Below, piece by piece: positions 56,948 through 64,000 of a DNA stretch of 64,000 nt (its first letter is position 1; the number at the start of each line of letters is the position of its first letter). The translations under genes were made by a program, and so were the position numbers. The stretch is from Plasmopara viticola (taxonomy: Eukaryota > Oomycota > Peronosporomycetes > Peronosporales > Peronosporaceae): NCBI GenBank assembly GCA_001695595.3, contig MBPM02000151.1:35820-99819 (forward strand), in the 5' to 3' direction. Below the pieces are notes generated by a model. That model saw only the letters and a program-made list of their open reading frames with translations, was not told the origin of the DNA and did no database searches.

Positions 56948-59652
56948 ATGCTTCCTTCGAGTTATATATCATCGTTGTATACTCCATTAGACTATATTGG
57001 CTCCTTTGGCTATCTAACTATTAGTGTTGGAGATTTGCGATATAACAAGCGAAACGGTGTAAATTACACTTCGGATTTGTACATTACAGGAAATATCTAT
57101 CAAAATGGAACAATGATTGATTTGAATGTGCTGTCGGGTATTACACCAGGAATTGCTTCTGCTGGTAAATTGATTGCTGTTGATTCAAAGAGAGACATCA
57201 CTAACATTAATAGTCTCTCAGCGTCGCAGTTAACTGGTACCCTTCAAACTGCAGCTCAACCAAGTATCACCTCGCTTGGAACACTATCATCAACACTGAA
57301 TATTAGTGGATCTACTCCTATAACTTGTAATAACTCCCTATCGAGCAGCACATGCTCATTATCTGTTGATTCTGTATCTGGAGATCAGACATTTGGCAGT
57401 ACAACAGCGAATAAGTTTCATTTGAGAACAAATGGAAATAGAAAAATAACGATAGGATCCACAGGTTTAGTTGGCATTAATAATACTGCTCCTGCTAAGC
57501 AATTAGATATCATTGGATCAACCGCTTTGACAAATGCGCTATATCAAATTAGTGATGGAACAGTTCTATATCAGCAGTGGTTTGATGGGACTCAATGTTG
57601 TCTTCAAACATTTAGCAATCATCCGCTAACTTTTGCCACGAATAATGCTTCAGTGCAAATGTCAATTTTAACGAATGGAAATGTAGCTGTTAATAACACA
57701 TTGACAGCTACGAATATATCCGCTTCAACGTTATATGGAACGCTTCAAACCGCTGCTCAGCCAAATATTACATCGCTTGGAACTTTAGCGACTCTTACAG
57801 CTACAGCAATTACTGGAACGCTTCAAACAGCTGCTCAGCCCAATATTACATCGATTGGAACTTTGGCGACTCTTACGGCTACATCAATTACTGGGACACT
57901 TCAAACAGCAGCACAACCAAATATTACATCGATTGGAACTTTAACATCATTGGATACGGCAGGATTAGTAAACGCTACTTTAACTGCTAATGGGCAATCG
58001 TTTAGATCTATAAATGGTACTTCAACATGTGCTCTGTTTCATTTTACCAATGGGGATGCTTATTTTGGAACATCTACGGCAAACAATTTAATCTTTCCAA
58101 CAAGTAATACAGGAAGAATGACAATTAGTTCATCAGGTGCAGTATCTGGTATCTCATCATTAAGCGCTACTTCTATTACAGGAACTTTACAAACAGCAGC
58201 TCAACCTAATATTACATCTACAGGAGATTTAACGCTACCTACGTCATTGACAATTACAAATGGTACTACTCCACTATCAATCAGTAATACAACATCAACG
58301 AGTACCTTTCGCTTAACTATTCAAAATAGTGGTGGTGCTCAAGATATTGGTTCTTTTACAAACCATAGTTTCTTCTTAAATTCAAACAATACAAGACGAT
58401 TGCAATGTGATCCTGTTGGTAATATTGATATTTTAAATCATAATGCAGCTACTGTTGGATTAAAGCTTGGTGGTACATTAATTACATCAAATGCAACAGA
58501 GCTTAACTACCTAGATTTAACTACGGGCCCAGGAACAGCAGAAGCTTCAAAAGCATTAGTATTAGATGCAAGTAGAAATTTAACGAATGTTGGTAAAGTT
58601 AATTTTACATCATCAGATGCTACCCAACCTATCGGCACTACTAATGCAAGTAATTATGGCTTAAATATCTTATCAACAGTAAATACAAATGGACAGTACA
58701 ATTCAGCTGCGATTGCATTTAGAAATAGTAATGTAGATGGTATGCCTCATGGTGTAATTTTATCTCAACGTACTGCTGCAGCTGCTGGTGACCTAGTATT
58801 TTTAACACAATCTGCTACAAACAATGTATCAGAAACATGTAGAATGTTATCAACTGGAGCATTAGCAGTTAATGCTATAGCTGCTGCTGCCGTAACTGTT
58901 TTGGAAGTGCAAACTATGTTGATGGTTCCTACCAGAAAGTATTAGATTTGCAATCAAACAATGTGTCTCCAATAGATTTTTGTATTGAAATTAACTCTGG
59001 AACAAACGCAACAAGTACAAATGCAACTTGGATGGGCAATTTGACTAACAATGATTTACGATTCGGAGTCAATAACTCAACTAAGATGATTCTTGACACA
59101 AATGGGCGTTTAGGAGTTAGAACAACATCACCGAGTACTACTTTGCATGTTAGTGGAACTGTTTCTAATACATTAATGTTGGGGGATCTTTATATTCTAC
59201 TGGGACATCTACAGCATACACTACAAGTCAATTGGGCCCCGTTACGGTGAGCGTCGCTGCTATGTTTGGTGGTCCGATTCAGTGTTCATCGATTTATTGT
59301 ACATCGGATCGGAGATGCAAGGACATTATCGACCAAGTAGACACTGATTATTGCGATAAGTTCTATGATCTAAACATTTATGAATACAAATACAAAGGGT
59401 CAGATGAAACAATTCCAAAAATTGGTTTCATTAGTCAAGACTTGTATGCAGCTGGATACATAAATCTACTATCAATGACACCAAATGAAAATCTGAAGAA
59501 AGTGGATGAAAACGACATTGAAGGATATCAGTGAACATTGATTATAGTAAAATTACAGCGATCAACTTCTGTATGATAAAAAATTATTAGCCTCTACTAA
59601 ACACTTAGAAGCCGAATTAAATACTCTAAAAGCAAAACTGAAACATAATTGA
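56948..59652 (+). pseudogene. Fibre protein with repeats and C-terminal peptidase S74 (endosialidase-type) chaperone, frameshifted
   Basis: The first 665 codons are open. The body is beta-rich with five copies of the block GTLQTAAQP-x-ITS; the central three lie in a perfect 26-residue (78-bp) periodicity at about 57736-57970. Frame then changes near 58920 and again near 59185. The C-terminal section (59232-59534) has the S74 catalytic signature SDRRCKDII with the Ser and Lys of the self-cleaving intramolecular chaperone, then KIGFISQDLYAAGY. A TGA at 59532 and further shifts break the coiled-coil end (EAELNTLKAKLKHN), whose stop is at 59650-59652. S74 tails trimerise fibres of phages, algal giant viruses and Mavericks, then cut themselves off. 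Probably the element's attachment fibre in life. Confidence 0.88.
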
Positions 59653-59931
59653 GTGAAGCTCAATAGATTCCGGTCTGACGACCGCTCGAACTTGTTCGAC
59701 GGTCAAAGACCTTTCGAACTTCGTTCGGATGTCAACAAAAAAACTTGATTTTTTTGCCGGCTGACGGATACTAATAGCCTGACTGGTCTGAAGACCAGGC
59801 GAACTTGTTCGGCGGGCAAAGACCCTTCGAACTTCGTTAGGACGGCGAGGGAGTTCACTCCGCGAGCCAATGGTGGAGGACCGAAGGTCCCCTAGAGCCC
59901 TATGGGCGCCCATTCTGGAGCTCGCTCCAAT
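59648..59931. repeat. Cluster of short perfect hairpins, GC-rich, between convergent fibre and capsid genes
   Basis: About 285 bp, much richer in GC than the rest of the element. Hairpins with tiny loops follow each other: ATTGAG/CTCAAT (59648-59664), CGGTC/GACCG (59671-59684), TCGAAC/GTTCGA (59686-59699), GGTC/GACC (59701-59711), CGAAC/GTTCG (~59715), CAAAAAAA/TTTTTTTG (~59735-59756), CTGGTCT/AGACCAG (59783-59798), CGAAC/GTTCG (59800-59811), GGAGT/ACTCC, GGACC/GGTCC, the palindrome ATGGGCGCCCAT, and TGGAGC/GCTCCA (~59915-59928). A ~54-bp part occurs twice (59680-59733 and 59793-59846, about 83% alike). It covers the ends of both genes, so 3'-end formation is the first guess. Confidence 0.8.
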
Positions 59932-61702
59932 CTACTCATATTCAACCACTTCACCGGTTAAACGATCAATAGACATAGAACGACCGTATGCTACGAGAAT
60001 TAGACAATTCATACCTTGACTACAAGTGTTGGTACCGGATACTAGGATAGATTGAGGCACATCTGGATTGGTTAAACGAGAGCAGTCAGCGATCAGCATG
60101 CGCTGGCCAACATCCCATTTGAACGAGTCAAATAACCCATTGCTGATCTCATGAGATAGAGCTCCGTTAATAGCTCCAAGCTTCTTGACTTCGTCTTGAA
60201 ACGATTCGAATGAGTAGTCATGCGTTTTGTTAAAAACGTTTTCATTGCCAACCATTACCTGGAAATTGGGACACTTGCTCCTGGCTGACAAGTCCATGGA
60301 GCAGAATCGAATGAGATTGGAATTGTTCAGTATTCGCTGCACTTACGAAATGACCACTGCTGGTTTCGCTAAATGGAATTAAAGCAACGTATTTGATATT
60401 CTTTAAGCTCGCAGATAGCTGAAAGCTAAAAGCAGCGTTTTGCTGACTGTTTTGCTGTCCAGTGCCTGCTCGCGCTTTAAAATACTGTGCGTAGCAGTCA
60501 AGGTAGTTGATTTTCTTAACAGGTTTAGCAACGATTTGACTTTGATTAGCAATATCATAGAAAGGAATGTATAATCGAGTCGTTGTAAATGGGAAGATTT
60601 GACCAGAAGTCGAGATCGCTGTAATGTTGTTAGACATAACACCAAAAGCAACTCGTAGTGACCCAGCTGCACCTGTTGTCAGTTTTCCTGCATTTGGATT
60701 ACCAGTAGCTGCACTTGCTACCATTACAGGAACTGTAGAACAACCGTTTAGGGAGACAGACGATAAACTCATTAATCACCAGTTGCAGTCGTGATATCAA
60801 CGAAACCGGTGTTGAACGTCATGGTTAATTTGATTTGAGGATTTGCAACAAGATCTAATTCTTTGAAGATTGGATGGAGGTCGACTAAGCGAATTTTAAT
60901 ACATAGTACCACGTACCAGCAACACCACCAGCGGTCGTTACACCTGCTACGTAACCACCAGTACCTTGCTGCTGGATTTTAGCAAGAATAGCGCCACTTC
61001 GCGTTGTTGGCCAACCAAGAGGGTTTGTTGCTGTGATCGTTGCTCCAGTGGCATCAGAGGTACCAATTTGTTGTGGATTCCACATTAGACGTTGAATTAG
61101 TCCGGTATTAAGAGCTGGCGTTGTTTCTGGAATTAAACCAGTAGCTACAGTCGAGGCAGCATTGACTGATTTATTAACAAAACCATCTCCTTGTGTTGAA
61201 GTTGCAGGATTACTTCCACTTTGTGAGAAATTAAGACTTGATACATCATCTGGAGCAAGATAGCAATCTGCACCGTTCTTTAATAAATCATCATCACACC
61301 ATTCAGTTTGAGCGCGTAAGTTGTTCCAATAATTTTTATAGTCATTGCTCGTAATGACACTTTTACCGTTAATTTCAACCGCTAATTTATCAACAATATT
61401 CCATACACCAGCTTTTAATCCTACCGCGAACCGATTTAGAACTTCGTTAGGGCACTTGCAGAAGTATTTTTAGCCGTTACTACATAAGGAACTACTACAT
61501 ATGAATCTCGAAGACTTCCATAACCAGTCGCACCATTTAGCTGTGAAGTTGCATTTATGATGACAGTTCCCGATTGATACGAACCGTTGTTGTCATCAAC
61601 AACGCTAACAACACGTTTGTCTTTGCTGACACTGATAACTGGATCAGGACTAGTCGTCGAGTCATATAAAAACGAATCTGCTAATTGCGTGATATCACTC
61701 AT
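59932..61702 (-). pseudogene. Double-jelly-roll major capsid protein, broken in several places
   Basis: The reading starts at an ATG at 61702 (MSDITQLADSFLYD) and continues in at least five pieces to a stop at 59932. The frame changes near 61437, 60895, 60775 and about 60310. Pieces in order carry SLRDSYVVVPYVV; then KAGVWNIVDKLAVEINGK, NDYKNYWNNLRAQTEWCDDD and LIQRLMWNPQQIG; then LVDLHPIFKELDL; then TTRLYIPFYDIANQ, NYLDCYAQYFKA and YVALIPFSET; and a C-terminal piece with VGQRMLIADCSRL and MNCLILVAYGRSM. These are the typical landmarks of Maverick/PLV major capsid proteins, beta-rich throughout. In relatives trimers form the capsid shell. Breaks include single-base changes; no intact copy is present here. 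Confidence 0.88.
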
Positions 61703-61762
61703 TATTGAAATTGTAAGTTAATGCTTTTTATATTATGAGTAGCTATATATAAACATCAGATA
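61703..61762. promoter_or_regulatory. Bidirectional TATA-rich promoter between capsid and protease genes
   Basis: 60-bp gap between the divergent start codons, with TATATATA at 61744-61751 and TATTAT about 15 bp before it. The architecture matches the gap at 56902-56947. Confidence 0.55.
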
Positions 61763-62149
61763 ATGATTTTGAAATTAAATAATCTGGGCGAATCTACTGC
61801 CAATGAACTACAACAACTTGCAAATCAGCTGAATGTTCATATCGACAATATACTAGATTTCAGAAGCATTAGAGCCCCACTAGGTAATGGAAGCTACATT
61901 ATTTTACTACGATTGGATCCAGGAGTTGGACATTGGGTTTGTATGTGCAACAATGAATACTTTGATTCAATGGGTATTGGGCCACCGAGAATTCTTGGCG
62001 CTAAGAAATATAATGACAAACAGTATCAAGGGAGCTATGATAATTATTGCGGTTTATGGAGTATGTTATACCTTTATAGTAAGCAACACAATCGACCTGA
62101 TTTATTGAGAAATTTTTACGATTTGAATACAGAAATTTCACTTCGTTAA
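61763..62149 (+). CDS. Adenovirus-type (C5/Ulp1-like) maturation cysteine protease
   Basis: 128 residues, open. The catalytic His is in GVGHWVCM (His 57), followed by EYFDSMG with the Asp that helps orient it (Asp 68), then the oxyanion Gln and nucleophile Cys in YQGSYDNYCGLWSMLYLY (Gln 89, Cys 96). This is the conserved His-Asp-Gln-Cys set of the Maverick/virophage/adenovirus maturation proteases, here unusually short. In intact relatives it cleaves capsid and core proteins during particle maturation. Divergent from the major capsid gene. Confidence 0.93.
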   Translation: MILKLNNLGESTANELQQLANQLNVHIDNILDFRSIRAPLGNGSYIILLRLDPGVGHWVCMCNNEYFDSMGIGPPRILGAKKYNDKQYQGSYDNYCGLWSMLYLYSKQHNRPDLLRNFYDLNTEISLR

Positions 62150-62161
62150 TATAGAGTCATT

Positions 62162-62551
62162 ATGAATAGAATCAGACGATACAGAGGACCTGAAGTGGAT
62201 GAAGTTGCTCCAAAAGATGATAGAATCGATGTGATAATGAAAGAATTGGAGTTTTTGCGCTCTGAATTAGCTAAAAAAAATGTTGAATCATCCATTTCGA
62301 AATATTTCAAAGAAGATATTTTCACAAAAGATAGAGAAACCTTACTCAAAGATGGATTTATTAGTAAAGGAGATTATCTAGAAATTCCATTAACGATACT
62401 AAATGCCAGATACAAACAATGGTGTATTGATACTGGACACAATCGTATGTTGCGTAAAGCAATCATTGAGAACATCCGAAACGACAAAGTCGATGGAGTT
62501 GTGTTCAAATATTACGATGGATACGACAAAATACGCGTTTTTCCTAGTTAG
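62162..62551 (+). CDS. Element protein with winged-helix-like C-terminus, unknown function
   Basis: 129 residues. An N-terminal coiled-coil stretch (IDVIMKELEFLRSELAKKN), then an ordered C-terminal part (YLEIPLTILNARYKQWCIDT then GHNRMLRKAIIENIRND and VVFKYYDGYDKIRVF). The latter resembles the small DNA-binding domain found at the end of D5-like primase-helicases and in stand-alone proteins of giant viruses; that similarity is by pattern only. It follows the protease by 12 bp on the same strand, so both probably share a transcript. Confidence 0.55.
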   Translation: MNRIRRYRGPEVDEVAPKDDRIDVIMKELEFLRSELAKKNVESSISKYFKEDIFTKDRETLLKDGFISKGDYLEIPLTILNARYKQWCIDTGHNRMLRKAIIENIRNDKVDGVVFKYYDGYDKIRVFPS

Positions 62552-62623
62552 TGTATTTATAGTTGATATTCTGACACTGATAAATACTTGCACAAATCAA
62601 GTCAATTTCTTCGCAAATTTTTA

Positions 62624-62788
62624 TTAGTCTGATCCTGTACGCTTATTTATTTTTGAACAATTTAGTCTAATATCTTCAAAATCAATATTATCGGTATCAT
62701 CGGTACTATCGGTATCTATCGGTTCATGAAGCTTAACATCTTCACCATAACCAGTACTATCGGTATCGGATAGATGTGTAATATCCAT
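62624..62788 (-). CDS. Small acidic DT/TDS-rich protein, possible
   Basis: 54 residues from an ATG at 62788 (MDITHLSDTDSTGYGEDVKL, then EPIDTDSTDDTDNIDFEDI). The DNA beneath is a degenerate ATCGGTA repeat, giving a run of Asp, Thr and Ser. A TATA-like TATATAATAAATATA lies just upstream at about 62800. It could be a real small gene at the element's right end or a microsatellite read as protein. Confidence 0.3.
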   Translation of the reverse strand: MDITHLSDTDSTGYGEDVKLHEPIDTDSTDDTDNIDFEDIRLNCSKINKRTGSD

Positions 62789-62834
62789 GCTCTTGTGTCT
62801 ATATAATAAATATATTTGTATCTGCAGTTGTTCA

Positions 62835-62888
62835 ATCACCCAGTTGGGTGATGTCAAAAACCCAACAGTGGGTTGCACCATTTGATTG
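62835..62888. repeat. Two nested hairpins between the element and the Crinkler gene
   Basis: ATCACCCA/TGGGTGAT with a 2-base loop (62835-62852), then AACCCA/TGGGTT with a 4-base loop (62859-62874). The words CAATCA (62833-62838) and TGATTG (62883-62888) enclose both. It may be the junction of the element or part of the upstream region of the CRN gene whose ATG is at 62931. Confidence 0.65.
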
Positions 62889-62930
62889 GCTGAAATACAG
62901 ATAGAGAGAACACAGAAAGCAATTGGAAAC

Positions 62931-64000
62931 ATGGTGACGCTGTTCTGCGCGCTCGTCGGTGTGAAGGGAAACGCGTTCTCCATCGACATCGATGCGAGCA
63001 AGTCTGTGGACCACTTGAAGAAGGCCATCCAGAAGAGAAGAAGAAGACAATCACATGCGATCCGGATGAACTGGAGCTTTCCTCGCCAAGAAGGGCGACG
63101 CGTGGTTGACCCAAAAGCAGGTGGACGAAGGAATCAGTGACACGAGTGATTTCAAGCCATTGAAGGTTGTGGCAGCCGCTCCAGTTGGTCGGCTTGTCGG
63201 AGAAAGACGTTGCGTTCGAACTCACGATGGAGGATATCGAGACTATGAACACCCCTGTTCACGTGTTGGTGGTGGTTCCAGAAGTTGATCAGAGCAATGG
63301 GATGAGCAACGGGCACGCAAGAAGGCCAGATCATTGACTGTCATCGAGGTCGAGAGGATGGATTCAATTGCACCACCTTGGATATCGGCAGGTGGCAAAT
63401 TGGTGGCATCGCACTCGACATTCGCCACGTCGAGCCGGATTTTCCCGCGTGGTTCTATGTTCGGGAGGAAACGCAGGACATCATCAAGTATTCAACGACC
63501 ATATGGAAAAGCAGCTCAGCACTGTGTTTGTGGGGACACCTGGTGTTGGAAGAGCATGATGGTCGTGTTGTTTGCGTTCTACATGGCTTTGCTTCAACAG
63601 AAACGCGTCGTCTTGTTTCGGAAGCTGAAAAAGGAAGGATTCTCCTTGCTGTACCTGATGAAACAACAAGCAATATGGCGAAGTAACAAGCGAGCTTGAG
63701 TGATCTTGATTGAACTGCGTGGTCAAGATTTTGAATTGTGTCTGGACGTCTCATGCACGAAGACATTGCCGAAAACTTTGCAACGCTGGCGTCGTTCCGA
63801 ATGCTTGCAACGTCTGTCCGTATCCAATGAAGAATGACGACGTCCTGTACTGAGGCGTTGTCTAGTGCCCTTTTGGTCCAAGGTGGATTTAAATCTGTTG
63901 GGGCGCATTCAATGGACGGAAACACAATATCAAGGACAGGTACTACTACTCGGGTGGCAACTTGCGCGACTTCTTGTCGGAGAAGAGCGTTGTCATAGAT
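62931..64000 (+). pseudogene. Crinkler (CRN) family effector, frame-broken, 3' end outside window
   Basis: The start ([20 protein letters not shown], then [13 protein letters not shown]) is the conserved N-terminal domain of CRN effectors of Phytophthora-type oomycetes, which are secreted into plant cells and act in the nucleus. The FLAK-type translocation motif and the DWL-domain part lie about 40 codons downstream but in a different frame, as does the HVLVVVP motif that ends the N-terminal half. Further right, a P-loop-like GTPGVG segment and a following helix (VVLFAFYMALLQQKRVVLF) belong to a third frame, and RYYYSGG near the window end to another. At least three frame changes are visible, so this copy cannot encode a full-length protein; I describe the breaks only. 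Sited directly beside the viral-type element. Confidence 0.85.

Larger units (their letters stand above)
47800..62820. mobile_element. Integrated Maverick/Polinton-like element (polinton-like virus), ~15 kb, decayed
   Basis: A continuous AT-rich block whose genes form the standard Maverick/Polinton set: protein-primed PolB, rve integrase, packaging ATPase, cysteine protease, major and minor capsid proteins, plus a fibre gene. Genes run outward in blocks: plus 47877-52851, minus 52819-56901, plus 56948-59652, minus 59932-61702, plus 61763-62551. The length is in the usual 15-20 kb range. Limits are set by gene content and base composition; the long terminal inverted repeats and 5-6 bp target duplications of intact Mavericks were not seen, so ends are approximate. 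Four large genes are interrupted, so this copy is presumably not active. Mavericks are already known from Phytophthora; the specific features here are treated in the findings. Confidence 0.92.

Noticed and set aside
59626..59913. Minus-strand frame of 95 residues over the hairpin cluster
   Set aside because: It is explained by the GC-rich repeat; the translation has no domain features and overlaps the fibre gene end.
59829..61452. 13-bp word GAACTTCGTTAGG shared by the hairpin cluster and a major-capsid frame break
   Set aside because: At the capsid site the word is part of native coding sequence, and the break is only a one-base change; probably coincidence.
47500..62930. Terminal inverted repeats of the Maverick-like element
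   Set aside because: I compared both margins by eye and found no convincing inverted match, so none is annotated.
1..64000. CRISPR array, rRNA or bacterial-type operon
   Set aside because: No regularly spaced repeats, no rRNA-like blocks, and introns with GT-AG borders show a eukaryotic nuclear sequence.

Overview
The window reads as nuclear DNA of an oomycete, most likely a plant-pathogenic Phytophthora or downy-mildew relative. Compact genes with few introns of about 55-80 bp sit in small islands between long AT-rich stretches without genes. A Crinkler-family (CRN) effector remnant lies at the right edge, and several proteins have the style of stramenopile genes (FN3-repeat secreted protein, secreted tyrosinase, J-domain/TMEM185-type membrane protein).

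Layout. 1-4.6 kb: FN3 protein (partial, minus), class-V aminotransferase, and a three-exon Hikeshi homologue (minus). 6.7-8.4 kb: secreted tyrosinase. 8.4-19.2 kb: gene desert. 19.2-33.3 kb: gene island with SAC1 phosphoinositide phosphatase, a flavin-reductase-like protein, a J-domain membrane protein, a mitochondrial-type ARM-repeat protein, a CDKL/CDK-like kinase, a CWF19L1-like splicing/lariat factor, a small mitochondrial-type protein and WDR53. 33.3-37.7 kb: desert. 37.7-43 kb: Crooked-neck/Clf1 splicing factor and a TPR-like mitochondrial-type protein, separated by two copies of a ~325-bp SINE-like retroposon in opposite orientation, each with its own target-site duplication. 43-47.6 kb: desert with a possible decayed Ty3/gypsy RT fragment.

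47.8-62.8 kb: the main feature, an AT-rich Maverick/Polinton-like (polinton-like virus) integrated element of about 15 kb. It carries protein-primed type B DNA polymerase, rve integrase with chromodomain, FtsK/HerA-type packaging ATPase, adenovirus-type cysteine protease, double-jelly-roll major capsid protein, minor capsid (penton-type) protein, a fibre with a peptidase S74 chaperone tail, a candidate adenovirus-pVI-like protein and several small unknowns. The small morphogenesis genes (ATPase, protease, minor capsid) are open. Polymerase, major capsid, fibre and one further large gene are broken by stops or frameshifts, so this copy is a decayed provirus-like element. A ~285-bp GC-rich cluster of more than ten tiny perfect hairpins separates the convergent fibre and capsid genes.

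62.9-64 kb: CRN effector gene with several frame breaks, running off the window.

The housekeeping genes share no obvious pathway, except that Crooked-neck and CWF19L1 both belong to spliceosome/lariat biology. All exon joins are my own readings of GT-AG boundaries and protein-family continuity. No database search was run.
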